Assembly (NCBI RefSeq): GCF_027942865.1
Contig: NC_134524.1
Location: 27,380,536-27,444,535 of the forward strand
Direction: 5' to 3'
DNA length: 64,000 nucleotides
Source of the DNA: Odontesthes bonariensis
Taxonomy: Eukaryota > Chordata > Actinopteri > Atheriniformes > Atherinopsidae
Part shown: positions 1 to 15,300 of the stretch, piece after piece
Position numbering within the stretch: position 1 is the first letter of the stretch
Layout: the number at the start of each line of letters is the position of its first letter
Made by a program: the position numbers and the translations under genes
Notes under the pieces: generated by a model
The model's input: the letters and a program-made list of their open reading frames with translations, nothing else
Databases searched by the model: none
What the model was told of the DNA's origin: nothing

Positions 1-292
1 CATACTCGTTAAAGTTAACCGATACCATGAACCGATACCAATTTATTGCATGAAGACCGCGATCAGAGGGTGGCTTGTCATTTTTGTTGTATTTTTTTAG
101 ATTGGCGGCTAGGGGAGATGCCGAGCTAATCAGGAACAGTGTGGTTAGGCTAGTGAGACCGAAACCTGTCTTCCAATTCATTGCATTTTTTTGTGGTAGA
201 AGTATCGCATCGGTACTCGGTATCGGCAAGTACTCAGATCTAAGTATCGGTATCGTATCGGTTTGAAAAAAAGTGGTATCGCTGCATCCCTA
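1..292. mobile_element. hAT-like transposon end (fragment)
   Basis: The sequence is rich in degenerate CGATACC/GGTATCG units and ends in GGTATCGCTGCATCCCTA, like the terminal repeats of fish elements that start TAGGGATGCAGCGATACC. The other end lies outside the window. It sits in a kirrel intron just left of the exon at 305-462. Confidence 0.45.
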
Positions 293-304
293 ATTTAAAC
301 TCAC

Positions 305-3300
305 AGTGGTACTGATGGCCGCCTCCACAGGCAGACCGTCTTTAAGCCACTCGATCATTGAAGGCGGTTTAGCCCCTCGAGACACACAGCTCAGGTTGTA
401 TGACTCCCCTGCGTTCAGCAGGACCTCCGGACCCCCATCAATCACCGGATCGTCAGGCGGAACTGAAGCAAGAGAGAGAGGGCGTGGCTTTATACACAGA
501 GTCTCATATCATTTCCATAGATATGTGGGCTGTCACACAACAACACAAACATACTAAGGACGGTGAGTTTGGCCCTTCTGGACCTCAGGGCGGCATCAGG
601 GGCCTGGCACTCATACAAGGAGTCATCAGACAGATCGGCTGACAGGATCTCCAGGTTGTGCTGGCCCAGCTCCTGGACCAGCAGCACACTGTACCTGGGC
701 CAGGCTGGAACAAACAGACAAACACAAAGACTTGAACAAGAGTAACAACTTTTAAAAAGCAAAAGCAAAGAATACATTTGTAACTCTAATCTAACGTATT
801 TGATATAATAAGTTGGCCAAACAAAAACATAAATGTTCCTTATTGTTTGTTATTTAAGTAACTGCCTCCCATTTTTGCCCAGTTACCCATATGTTAGTAT
901 TCTATGTTCTTTTATCTTATCTTTTATCTAAACCTTCAAATACTGATACTGATACTGTCACATGTCTAAGGCTCCCCATGCAGCTTGTGGCACCTCATCA
1001 TGCTGATCAGAAAACATCAGATCCATGTCATGAACGGGGGGGAAAAAAATATGTCTTTTTTAGCATCAGCCTAAAGGACACCAGAGAGATGTACAGCCAC
1101 ATGATGCGACTGACATGCACAAAAATAAACACTTGACCACATTCACACAGTTGTGCACACAGTAACACCAGCAGCCTTTCCAATCCCCTCTTTCCCCTCC
1201 CCCATCCAGCACACAGTCCAGCTGTGTCACTGCCCTGCATTCTCACCATTAGGTGGCGTCCATGCTCTCTTCTAACAGCAGGGGGAAAAGATGAATGCAT
1301 TATGACGGCAGCGTTTTAGAGCGCTCAAACTGACTCAAGTCCGTGGTGCAGAATTTGCGTTTGCTGTCCAGACATGGATCACATGTGAACCTCTTCGCTG
1401 CCGTTTCATAGGTGCAGCCTCTGAGCTGACCGCTGCTGCTTGCCTAATCTTTGTGTGTCCTTGTTTCCGTATGCATTTGGGCGTGTGTGCCTTTCATATA
1501 CCGTATGTGCTTTTGCATTTGAAATGTCGAGGGGGAGAACGCAAAGCCAAGAGTAGAGGGGTGTGTGGAAAGGGGGGACAGAGGGCTCATACACAGAAAA
1601 AACACACACATACACAGAGGACAGTGTTCATTTACATGTTTTTTTTAAGCTTTGGATTAAAGTCCTGGATGATCACAGTAATAATATGAATAAATAAACT
1701 AAAATAAAAGGGGAAGGAAAGAACGACAAGGACAGGGAGAAGGAGAGAAAGGAGGGACATGAAGAGGAGTGCAGGAACTAGGAGTGGGTCAGGCAATGAA
1801 GCTGATGAGAGACGAGGCAGACAATTTAAAAGAAGAATCTGAGAGAGGGCTCAGTGCAACAAAGGCAGCTGAAAGAAGAACAAAGAGAGCAAGAGGGACA
1901 GAAAGGAACAAGGGATCTTAGATGAGAAGGTCACAGAGGAATAGTGTGACAGATAGAGGAGAGAAGAAGAGAAGAGAGGAGAGGAAAAGGTACATCACAG
2001 TGAAGAAGGGATAAGAAGTGAAGAAGAGGAAAGTTAGGAGTGAAAAGTAAGCCATCCAAAACAAAGGAAACAGCTAAAGTTAACAGACAAACCAAAACAA
2101 CCAGACATAAAGAATATCCTCATCTGGGCCAAGGGTTTAAAAAAAATATGTCCACATGTTTTGACCAGTAATTACTCAACCCCCTGCATCATTCCTTCTG
2201 GCCTAAACAGTGCAATTCTGCAAAATGTTGTAACCCAGCGATGAGATGAGTCATTCAACCCAAGTTTTGCCAAAGCCGACAAAATCAAAGTGGAAAATCA
2301 CTCAGGACAAAGAAGAAAGAGGAGAAAATCGGTGTGAGCGGTACAGTGAGGGCTCTGAGCTGCACTCTAGACAGCTCTCAATAAATATCAGATATTAGCC
2401 AGTCAGTGTCAGCTACGGCTTCTCTGACAGAGGTGATATTGTGATGTTCCTCAACCAAAACTGAAGGACGTCAGACAGCAAAATGTGTCCGAGGGAGCTG
2501 AGAAATTCCCATCGAACCTGTGTGCAGAAGCAGGGTAAATGTAGCATCAACCGAATTTTGTGCACATATTAACACAATAGGATGTGAAGGGGCAGATAAG
2601 GTGTCACATGACAGTAACGTGACAGTAGGCTCTCTTATCTTGTGCTTTGCTTACACAGTCTAGCTGTATTTACAACATTCAGCGGGAAGAGCAATTTGTC
2701 AGCATGCATTAGATCCCACAGATACCAACACGCAAAGTCGCACTAACACTGGGATCCTGCTTTAAAAGATGCATTCCAGTGTCGAAACACTGTGGGCAAA
2801 TTTCAGTAGAACTGCAGCAGTTAGAGTTAAACAATAACTCCACTGAAAATTAATCTGCAGCTACTATGTGTGATTATTCATTTTAGCAACTCATCAAGCA
2901 GAAATGTGCAGTGGTGGAGGCAGCGTTCAGATCCTTTAAATTCCACTGTACAACATTTATGGCAATATAATTTTGCCTGGTGTTCGAATTACATTGAAAT
3001 AATAAATAATGAGTTTTGATTTCCTTAGAATGAGCAATCTGTATAAAGAAAGTTGCCCTTCTCACCCCTCTGCCATATTGTACAAGCATCTTACTAGCCA
3101 AGTGGGGACAATCCGAACGCCGCTTCTAGAACTTCGACTGTACAGAAAAGATGGACGAAGTCAACCAGTATCTGGACGTTGAAACCGATGCAGAAGTGCT
3201 CTAAAGTAATTCTAGAGAATTTTTCAAATTCTTTGCTCTTTGGCTCCTCCTAGAGTTTTGGGATGTGATAAGGAACGAATATCTGTGTGAGCCCTGCTAA

Positions 3301-6300
3301 TGTACAACTAGAATTTTTTTGGCAACTTGAAGAGGCGGAAGATGCCATTAAAAGCCAACAAATATGTTGAGTGACTGAAAAAGCAAAATATGGTGTAGCG
3401 CGGGACTTGAAACCAATGGGATCTCATCCTTGAGCAGTTTCAGTCCTGGGAATTTACATAGCAAAGGTCAATATACTTAAAACTGAGTCAGAGGCACATT
3501 GTTTTAAGGTTGACAAACTTCTCGTATGTTGCTTTAAAATGCAGTACCACTTATTGCCACTTTAAGCTCGATCCAAAACTGTAAACTTCTCTCATGAATT
3601 AGCTAGATTTACTCCCACTGATCAGTGTGCTGGGGACATTCCTGAAAACAATTTAATGAGTAAATAGACACTAAGCTTCAAAGATACGTAATTTTGTCTA
3701 GTCAGACTTCACATTTATACTTCGTTTCCCAGCGCCACCCTTTTGGATCTTATGTCTTAGGACTAAAATTGAACTGTAGACAAATGTAGTGAAGTAGAAA
3801 AATACTGCAATTCTCTGTGAGAGTAGAAATATGAAGTCAGTATGCTAAAATATAAAAGACTCACGTGACAACGTAGATAGCTACATTTTACAATCTTCAC
3901 AAATGTGAGAATCTGGTCTTCCACTTAAACAGAAGAAAACTGAAAACCTGATGGCTGAGGATTGTTGGTTAAATAAAAGAAACGTGAACGCGTGCCCTTG
4001 GGCTCATAAAATTGATTACCGGCATATTTTTAGACATAGCAATTCATCAATTAATAAAACAATTAATCAGCAGATTAATTTATGATGACATTAATTATAA
4101 GTTGCAGCCCTGAATTAGTTACTTACAATTCAAAACCGACTAAGACCGAGAAACTGGAGCAACGTGAGGTATAGACAGGGGAGGTGGTCAAAGTCAGCTA
4201 CTTAACTTTTACCACCTCCCCTGGTGGGAGTTTTTTAACACAATCATTTGTTTTTTTCCCAGCAGGTTAGGCTTTTATTTGTTTGTCTGTTTAATTTTTT
4301 CTCTAGCTTACTAGTTAACTTCTAGTTAACATGCAGGGTTTTACAGTGGACTCTGGTTTGTAAGAAGCAGTTTGTGTGCAGCCAAATATCATAACTGGCA
4401 GCACTATGGCTGTTAATTATGATAAATGCATTGCTGACATTAGCATATAGCTCAAAGCTTCGCTATGTTGGTGCATGTCCAATTTTTGTTGGGTGCTGGC
4501 ATGAACTGTACAAAAGTGTGGCAACATGCTGGCCTCCAATTTCAGTTTGAGTTTGGCACCACAGCACAGCAAAAACAGCAGATGCCACTGAAAATATAAT
4601 CTTGTCTTCACTCAGAAGTGTGGCGCAAATTATATGAGCAAATGGTAAGCACTTTATGCAGGGCCATATTTAAGAAAAACTCAAGATATCCTAATTTCAG
4701 CTTCTAGAGCATAGAACATGCAGTTTCAAAAGGTGCCCATCAGCAATTTCAGTCCAAAGATTTCAGAATTAGCTACACAGAACCCATCTCAGTCACGCGA
4801 TCGACAGAGTGAAGAAAGCCTGAGGACGGCGTGTGATGCCTCACCCTGAAGGTCCTCTCCGATGCCCAGAGCCAGGCCATCTTTGGTCCACTGAACAATG
4901 CCAGAGTAGTTGAAAACAACACAGGACAGGATCACCCTCTGGCCCCGCACCACCGACTGGTCTGCCGGCTCCTGAGAGAATCTCGCCGTCCTTACTGGCA
5001 GTTGAGAGGTAGATTTGGAAAGAAAGAGATGGGTAAGTTAGGGACTTTCTCACTGTAAAAACACATTTCAAACAGTCTACTTTAGAATCACTCCAGCATG
5101 TTATTCCATTGGTTTATTTTTCATTGTTGATTAAACTGATTAAAACTTGCACTCCCCCAACAGCAAATGGAATGCAATGATTACCAGCTTTGCAGCCACG
5201 AACTGAGCACCTCAGACAGACAACTGGGAAAGACAAAGGTGCCAAAGAAGAGGAAATCAGTGGAGGAGGCAGTAAAGCTGACTCAGAAGAGGCGAGCTGG
5301 GAGATCAAACAGAGAACTTCAGCCACAGGGCGGCTCACACCCCGTTTCTTCTTGCTCCTGACTTTTATTTCCCTAAAAACTCTGCGGCTCCCTCACTCTC
5401 GCCTCTCTCTGTTTCTCCCTTCTTCATTCCTCCCTATGAGTCATCTCACAGGCTTCCACTCCCCAAAAAACATTACAGTGGCTGTCATTGTCTACTGGAT
5501 TCTCCTTTCAGTCTTTAGGGCACTGCCACAGAAGAGGGGCCAGCGCCACGCTGGCCCACCAACCATCTAATATGAGTGGAAAAATGAGAAAAGGCCCCTT
5601 TCTACTGTTTCACACTGTGGGACAGCAAGTTGTAATTATCAATCCCTTGAAGGCATGGCACGTGTAGAATAGATGAAGGGCAATCACAAGGGAGGATCTA
5701 CTTTAAATTTTCGTTCTTTCCGATCTGGCTTTGGTCTTTTCTCCTCTCCCACTTGTTATTTCGAAGAATCTCATACAGTAGATCATTAACCCACTGCTGC
5801 ATTGCCCCCCCCCACCGCTCCTTTACCATTCCCTCTCTCCTTCTGTTCTCCTGTTCTCTCTCCATAAGGTTGGATGTCCTTTACCCAAATTGCCTTGCTT
5901 CACTTGCTGCTTTTTCAGGCTATATGTATGCATACCCACTCGCCTCCTTCACTTTGCTCATCTATAACACTGTCTATGAAGGTCCTTTTGCCTGCACTGA
6001 TTTTCATCTGCCTCTCCTTTTCCACAGTATGTGCATGCCGTTTTCTTTCTATATACATATATAATGGAGTATATGTCCTTTTACCCATAATGTTTTCTAT
6101 TTCTGTGTTCCTCTTCCATGCTGGTTGGAAGGGGGTTAGAGGCGGACTGTCACAATTCATTTATCACATTAAATATCACCCCTCCAGCATTTTCTCCCTC
6201 CCTTTCTCTCATTCCCTCATTCACCCATCTCTCTTCTCTCGCTTTTTCCCTCACTCGTTTTTTCTTCACCTCCTGCCACTTACATCTCTCACTTGTCCTG

Positions 6301-9300
6301 TCCTCTTCTTTTCTTCTAAATCACTCTTTTTACCCTTCTGTTACCCTCACAATCTACCTGTCATGCCCTCACAAGTCTTCCCTTGGAGCCCTCCAGCGCT
6401 TCTCCAAAGGTTTCCATCCCTTGTCTTCTTTTTTTAACAACCGCCATATGCCTCTACACCCTACCTCCAACTTCACTGTCATGACCCATTGTCCCTATCT
6501 CTCACATTCAGGCACTTTTCTATGTATGTGGACATGCACGTTCCCCCTCTCACGTCATGTTAACCGTGATTTGTAGAGGTAGGACGTGCCTGATAAAACA
6601 AAAGAAAACAGTAATGCAAAAAGATTACCAAATCACAACAATGGCGCCTGACGGTGCAGCACATTAATATTCTGAAAGATAAAGGGGATGTATGAGGATG
6701 CACACGGAAAAGGGAATCAGATGCAGATGAAGCTTTTGCTGCATGCATACCAAGAATAATCCAGAGCTCAACTATCCCTCTCAAAAATTACTCTTAATCT
6801 TAATTTGCTCCCTGAGGAATGCCCAAATTTGATGGAGGAACCAGTGAGTTAGAATAAAGCACAGAACGTAGCAGAAAGGAGATGATTATCTAAACTGTAA
6901 AGCCTTTGAATGCAAACATTGTGAGATGGAATCATAAAAATGCTTGTTTTCACCGGTCGATGAATATATTGTCCTTTCATTTAGACCAAATTTATCGATC
7001 AAATCTTGCTTATTTAAAATCCATCCATCCATCCATTTTCTGCAGAGTGCTGAGTGTAGTGACATCTAGTGGCATATACTGTAGATTACAACAGACTGAA
7101 TAACCCCAACCCCAGCCTCCCTGTCCAAATGTTGGGTGGCTGTGAAAGCATGGAACACACTCTGAAGCCAGTGTGTCTACTGTATAAACACGATGGTGCA
7201 ACATGTTAAAGAGTGAGGAAAAAAGACTGCGTGAAGTAATGACGACATACTGATTAATTTTCTCACATGATTAAACGAATGAAAACATTGTTATGAATAT
7301 TACATGACATCTGTGGTAATAGATCACTACAAATGACTGTTTACAGGTTCTGAAACTCTTTTTCTAAATCGACTCTTAAAGTCTGCTATCGCAACATTAA
7401 CGTACATGTTTCGGCCCACAGTTTGGAATTTTTACATCATGATTTTCTTATTGTATTTCAACCAGGGTTGTATCATAAACGAAAACAGTAACAGTTGCAG
7501 GCTATAAAACCTAAGCAATGTACCAAAACACACTAAAACGGTTTATCAATCTGTGAGACACTCCAGAGTCAGCCTTCTCTGTGGAACTGTTGCCATGACC
7601 AATCTATCACACTCACATTAAAAGTATATAAATGTTCATTATGGCTATTTTAAAAGGTGTGAAATGCTCCGTTTACAACAGAAAAAAAACAAAGAATAGA
7701 TGGAATTTGTTTCCGATAGTGAAATTTTATGGGAACTCTCATGTGAAGGGACTATTGCGCTTAGAATCCACATACAGTATGAGAGCTGTGTCAAAGTAAC
7801 TAACTATTTATAAGATTCCAGTTTGTTTATGTGAACTATTAGTCTTCCACACACATAAGAATTAGTCATGGAGTCCCACAAAGTTCTGTACTTGGACAAA
7901 TACTTTTCACATAACATTGTGCTCCCATTAAGTAATATGATTGAGCAACAATGGCAAATGTTTCCACTGCTATGCATGACATTCAGCTTAATTTATCCAT
8001 GAAACCAAATTAAGCCAATAGGTTAGTTACACTACAATAATACCGGAAAGAGATAAGGCCTGAATGATTTTTTTTTTGGCCTTAAACACATCGGAGACGC
8101 ATGATCTAACCGAGGATGGCTTTAACTTGCCCTCTTGGACCTCTGAGATGAAAACTTCAGTTATTTTGAACAGGATCTGTCTTTTAACTCAAACATCAAA
8201 CAAATCTCTGGACCTGCCCTCTTTCACATTCATAATATCACTAAAACTAGGAACATCCTTATTGTGATGCAGTAAAACTGCTTCATGCAGTTGTTACTTG
8301 TAGGCTTAACTATTGTAAAAATCATTCTAAGAAGAATCTCAGAATAACTCTGAGAAGCCCTCAACTGATCCAAAATGATGCAGCAAGAGTTCTGAGGGAA
8401 ACTAGCAAGAAAGATCATATTTCTCCCGTTTTAGCTTGTGTTCACTGTCTCCCTGTAAAATCCAGAATATTGTTTAAAATGCTTCTCCTTACAAATAAAT
8501 CCCTTTATGACTGAGCCCTGTCATATATTAAGGACCTTGTAGAATCATTCCAACAGAGCAATTCGCTCTCAGATTGCCGACATACTTGTGGCTCCTGAGT
8601 TTGCCTTCAGGAGGTATCCATGCTCTCTGCTTTTTCTTTACTATTCAGATAAAGCTTCAAACCTTTGTTTTTGATAAAGCTTTTATAGTTAGAGATGGTT
8701 CGGGTGACCTGTAGCCCCCTTTAGAGATGGGGGACCACCCCTGAAGTCATAAAATTTGTGTGTTGCTCTAACATAACAGTGTTCAAACATGAACACCGGA
8801 GAAGAGGACAATTTCTGGACCTTTTCCACAGCGGCTGTTCACAAATATGCCTCCCAGCTGGAGACTTTTCACGGCTGGAAAAGTAAGTAGAGAGGGCGCA
8901 GGGGAACTTATGTCTATAGCATGCAGGAGGCAGGACGTAATGCAGTAACTAGGCGGCAGAAATCGCTGTTTTCTTTTATACGTTAAGAACAGTAGATGAG
9001 GCTCCTTGTTGTGTTGATATCATAGTTGCTAGTAGTTGTACATCTCCACAATAGCGAGCCGCGAAAGGAAAGCAGCATACAGATCAGCGGAAAGGAGAAT
9101 GTAGGAGCAACTCTTACCAGCATGCACACACACTCACAGGCAATAAATGCTTTGCAATATTCACACACTAGCTTACCCTCTGATGTTCAGGAGATTTAAC
9201 TTAATCTTAATAAAATAATAATGAATAATAATATTGAAATTTGGTTTGCTACCCAGATAGCAAAAAGATTTGCACCGACTTTGCAACGGATCCGGAAAAC

Positions 9301-12300
9301 GGGTCCACTTCAGAGTCCACTTACATCGGATCCTATCCGTATCCTATCCGGACCCGCGCGATGATCAATCTTGCGATCTGATTGGTTCTCGGAACGTAGA
9401 GGCTTTTGCTCCCAAAGGGAAGCAAAAGATGAGGCTGAGTGTATCTGAAATATCGATTTGAAGGCAAAATCCTTTAAAAGCCGCTTCCCTTTGGGAGGAA
9501 AGATCGATCATGTCTTTTCAACTTTCCATTGCGGAGATGCTTTTTTATGTGCGGCTCCGGATAGCGCAGTATTCCGGATCCGTTGCGAAGGCAGTGCAAA
9601 TCTTTTTGCTATCTGTGTACATGCCACCATTCTGGAATAATAAAACATTTCAAATCATCAGTGTATGTGTGTGTGTGAGAGAGAGATTGATAAACACTTA
9701 AGTTTGTTTCTGTTCTTTCCCAGCACTTTTCTGCAAGTATTTCTAGCTCTGGAGCTGACTGTTTTCGATTTGTGGTTACTGGCCTAACTAAGCAGCGCAA
9801 TTGTCTATTGTTAGTTCTTGTCTCTGTGAAGTTTTTTTCTCCCCACTGTCTCCAAGTACTTGCGCAAAAGGAATTGTTCAGTTTCGCTACATAAATTGCC
9901 CTGAGATGACTTTTTGTTGTGAATACGCTCTATAAACATAATACTGAACTTAACCAAATTGAATTCAACCCCATTCCAAGTATTGCTTGAAATCTCCAAC
10001 TCAATACTAAAACCTTTATTTCTCAGCCTCTAAAATTACTAAAAAATTTAAATAGAAACCTTTGAGAGGTTAAAGATTCAACTTTTATTGTAAATTTATT
10101 TTGCCCTTATGTTTATTGATATTTTGAGAATAAAATCGCTGTTTGTGTCACTTGAAATTGATGGCGCAACCCTCACATCAGCTCAGGCTCAGAAAGTAGA
10201 GGCAAATGTCTATCAAAGTCTGAAACGGAGATATACAAGTATGTTGCATCAGGTCTGAAGAATTAGTACATAACTATGTTTAAATTAAATATATATATCA
10301 AATGTCCTTAAAGCAAAATTTAATCATAGGTAGTAGATAACAATAGTTATAGAAAAAATTGTTTACAATAGTAAAATTTCCTGTCTATCTTCCAATTTAA
10401 GTAGGGTGTGTGGATTTTTACCTACATAATAGCAAAAAGAGCCTTTTCTCAGATATCTGCAGTGTATAGAGAGTTAAGCTGAGGATAAAGAAACCTTGCA
10501 ACCTAAATAGCGGCTTGTAGGCAAGCAAATTCTTTCCTCCAACACTTCAGATATGCTAGCTGGAGGTATTCCCTCAACTGCCTCCGTAAACCGTAACAAC
10601 ATGATCCAAACTGAATGCTCTTGAGTGGAGGCTACACAATCTGCAGAGAAAACACCCCTTCAAAGGCTGAGGACTGAAAACACTGACTCATTTAAACATG
10701 TGCTCATCACCTTGTGATTTCCATATCACCCAGTTAACACTTGTCAACATGAGTGTATGTGTCGGTGTGTTTAAAGATGATCCACGCGCACAGAGCAGTC
10801 AGAGCAAAGGCAGAGGAGGGGAGAGTATGCAAGGGAGGTTGTATTCTTTCATTATGTGGGTTATGCTGCAGTGACAAATTTAGAGTGTGTCCTGATTTCC
10901 TTGAGTCACTGATCCCCAAGATACCACCAGGAGACTCTGAGCTCCCTGTCCACACAAAGACTACGGTCACAAAGGGCTGCGACCATGACCGCGTGCACAT
11001 GCACACACAGACACACACAAACAAAAACAGGCAGCACGGATGACCTACCCTTCACCACACAGGCTAACCATTTCCTGTCAACATGCACACAAACGCAACC
11101 ACTCTGAAACCCAGACGTGTAATCAACACACAGAGGCGGTTTCCTAAACATGGATTACACCACAACTTGGAATAAAACACCAAGCCAGCGGAGCATCTTC
11201 ATCTCCATTGGGAATGGTTCTCAGTTTGGTCTAGGATTAAGTACAACATTGGTCAAAGTTTGAATAGGGATTAGGATAATCTGGCCACAGCCCTGGCAGA
11301 CACTGAGACACCAACCTCTGCTTGTCAAAGCAGACACAAAGCCAAAGGCGAGCCACACACTGCCTCGCCAAGTGACTCACCAAAAGCACAGACACACGCC
11401 GCCATAGCATGAACAGTCCCATCAGTTTAGCCCCCGAGCAGCTCCCGCACCATGTGATGGTGCTTTCATAGCATGGTAATGAAGCATCAATTTGTTACTG
11501 AAAATCACTAAAAGGGTACACGCATGCAAAGATGTTGGGAGCTATTCTTAGCAAGTGTGCCGCATGTATCACACTGCCGTTAGGTGCTGAATGGTAGCGC
11601 TTCATTTTCACCTTATAGATGCAGGCTTGCATCAGCTCACTGTACGGGACAGGAGGCATGGCGGGAAGTGATGCCATGCAGTGGACAGTTTTGAGAAAGG
11701 CTCACTCCTGGCAATTGGTCTCATTGAATCAGAGACTATTAAATAAAATGCCATTTGTATGGATTTTTATGCATCCATTTAATTATCTCCTCCCCATACC
11801 CTTCTGTGCCCCTCCACCAGAGTCCGCCTGCCTTCCTCTACCTCGCTCCTCTCCAGCCAATCCCTCGCCCCGGCTGGATCACAGACTTGCGTCACCATAG
11901 TAACAGCTGACGTGTAAGTAACTGCCCCAAAAAAAAAGTTTTCTGTCCAAGCATGTATGTGAGCACACCCACCGATGTGCATCCGTGTGTCTGATGAAAC
12001 CCTCCCCTGTACTTGGTCCATTTTTCTGAAGACAAAACAAAACAAAAGATTCAATGACCTCATCCTTGCTCCACCTATTCAATTAATAAGCGACTAGCGC
12101 TGGTCTCACATTTTTTCTCTTTCACACCCTCACTCCCTACTCTTTCCACTTTGACTCAATCTCCTCCAAATTGATTTTGTTATCAGTCTAATTCCATATC
12201 GGTGCTGCGTGTGGCCGATGCGTAGCTATTGTGAAACGGGCTGCCTGGAAATGAGATGCAGGGATACGGAGAACAAAGACAGCAAGGTCCACAGACACCG

Positions 12301-15300
12301 AGCTGTGAAGTGTGATGGAGGATGACATCATCGTTTCAGGACAAAGTTGCAGCTATCGGAGTCATACGGTACAGTCTCAACCTCTCCATGCTGGCTGTAT
12401 TTACATGCTGCGGCTGTTGCCCCATCGGTCAGATCCCTGCGAGCCTCTGTCCGTGTGAAGATGAGAGACTTTGAACTTTTATAAATTTTTATTCTATTCA
12501 GAGAACACCTGGGAAGCTGTTTTGTTTTAGTTGCTGAAAAACTTGCCTGAAGTATGCAGTAATCAGTGAATAGTTTCTACAATGAATTCTTGTAGCCCGC
12601 ACACATTTCTATGAGGATCTATTGTTTATGTACCAAATATTATTTTCCAATATCCATCTAGTGCCTATAAATGCCACATCAAATTCCCATATCAGAGACC
12701 ATGATGACATCCTTAAAGTAAAGCAATATCCATAATGTTTAAGAAGCATGTGTTGGCATTTTTATCAAAATCACTGTCAGTCAAAGTTTGATTAACCAAC
12801 TAATTGATTAACCAACCAAACCTTGTAGCTTTTAACTGTATCCGTGCACAACAGGAGTGTCTGCAGATTCTCCATCTATTCATCCGTCTGTGAGAACTCT
12901 ACCACCTGTGCCTGTCTTGTTTCAACAACATGGCCGCCTGGCAGGATGGCCATAATAACCTATCACCATGACGACAGCGCTATAGGAACAAACGAGAGGC
13001 ATAGACAGAGAGAGGCAGGGAGTGAAAGGAGGCAACCCACTGAGCCTGCTGACACAGTGTCAGTCAAACACAAAGGTGTCTCCTGGAGGTGGGGACGGAG
13101 CTGAAGGAAGATCAGGGCAGAGGGGAGAACGAGCCAGGAGGAAAAAAGCTCAGACTCCTTCCTTTGTTTGCCGCATTGTCTTCCCGCTCACTCCCTTCCT
13201 CTGTCACCGTACCTTGCCGTCCTCCCTCTAACTTGGAGTTAAGTGACCTCTCTCTTTCCTTTTTCTCTTTTGTGGCATTGCTCACCTCTCATTCACTCCT
13301 TTTTGTCTGGCAGGCACCTTAACTCTCTCCTCCACCTTCCACCTTATTATCGTTCGACCATCAAAACACTATTCCCCTCAATCAGTCCATTCTCTTTAGT
13401 CCTTCTCTGTATTACTAACAAAATTGTTGCTGTGGAGACAGGTTTTTGTTTAAAGGATAGAAAGGAAAAATATCCCCAGCAACTTGTTTGTCCATTTTGA
13501 TACCACCCTGTGCACTGAGGTTCATGTGCTCCTGTGGAGGTGTGCGCACCAATTTTCTGTGAATACGTGAGTGCACCCCCCCTGGGGCTTCTCTCATACA
13601 CGCATTTCACATCTGAAGAGCTTTATTTGAACCCAACCTCTGTTACAGACATAGTTACCATGGCTACAGCCAGTGAGGACTGCTGACACAATGATAGACA
13701 CAGTGGCTATGGCAACCCCAGGAGCAGTAGTTGGTAATATGATAATTCCTGAACGAGGCATCATTACGGCCACATGAATATGCTCAAGCTCTGGAAAGCG
13801 GGCCTGTCGCTGGTGATCCACCAGCCTTTGTGCCCCTAACATGCCGAGCAGTAGACAAAAGAATACTCTGCTGTAACCAATGGTGACCAAAACTAACAAT
13901 AGCTGTCCTCTGGATAGGCTCAAACAGGAGGATATAATGCATATCAAGCTGAGTCTCTACAGTAGTGCACCATGTATCATGCAGCACATGAGTCGCCACA
14001 GAATGCAACTGGCACAATCAATATCATAATGAATCTATAATTCCCAGCAGTGATTCCCCATCGATTGATGGCAGGGGACCCCATTCCCTAATGCCACTCC
14101 ATCTCTAAAGACCACATAAGCAACCATACCATGAATTGTGACAGCTTTCAGATGGTCCCTCGACCCATACCAGTTTGCTGTATGGCCCAGAGATGAAATC
14201 CGGCAGGTCATTTCACAAGCAGTGTCCCATCAATAAATCACTCCCTAAAATAAATCAGTTTGATCTAATTCAGTCCAGTGCAATCTCATTTTATTGGTAT
14301 GTACTGTTGCTTCTTGCAATGTCATCTGTCACTAAAACCAGCACATAAAAGCTCGGAGCCTTGACCTCTGGAGTGGAGCAATATTCCTGCAGAGACCCTC
14401 AGAAATATCACCACCAGCGCAACTGTCGCTTTGAGGAGAAGGCTACTTTGTTGATAGCAAACACCCTAAATAACTAAAAAGCAAAATGACTGAGGTGGGA
14501 TCATCTGGTTGGGCAATATAGAGTATAGAACGCTAAGTCAGTAGGAAGTATTACATACATACAACCTGGTGTAACCCAGAGATTAATATGAGTAACACAG
14601 AATCAATAAATGTTCTTGTACTTATAGGCTACTTACTTACAATATAAGCTCTCTGAAAAATTTTTGATTTTTGTGTCTTTTGTCTTTTATCTCTTATCTC
14701 AATAATTAAAAATGGTATATTCATAATCCTAAAAAAACAATAAATGCACTGCAATCAAATCATGAAATGATCTTAACACAGGTGAAAATAAAACCCCTCG
14801 TCATTATCACAAAATTTCTTGATGATGATTTGCTGTTTCCTATGATAGCAGTATTTGCCTTTTTCTGATCATTCAGTTCCACTATTGGTTTTAGATTAAT
14901 GATATTAAAGCAAAAATAGAGATTTTTGTGAACCTTATAATTATGTGTTTCTGACTTTTGAAGCACACTGACTTCTGTTAGGCACGGGACTGAAACTGCT
15001 CCACATCGGTCGCTTGACATGTTGTCTTTGTGGCCTATTCAAAATGAAAAAAATTTCTATGACTGTGCTTGTGCAGAGCTCACTTGGATGTTTGTTATTA
15101 TGACAGAGGTATTACATCCCACAACTGTGGGGGGAGCCAAAGAGCAAACAAATAGCCAAATTCTTTTGTGTGACTTTTGAAGGCTTTGACCGACCATTTG
15201 CAACAAATTCAACAAATACCTCCTTTGAGATATTGGGTTCACTTTCTCATCTGGATTAAATCAGAATGTACCTGCAAAGAAGCTGTGGTATCTTACTTTA

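Noticed and set aside
5753-6576. Long plus-strand open frames (up to 187 codons) rich in Ser/Phe/Leu
   Set aside because: The DNA is a pyrimidine-rich tract that encodes low-complexity text in any frame. There are no splice sites or conserved motifs, and it lies inside the kirrel intron.
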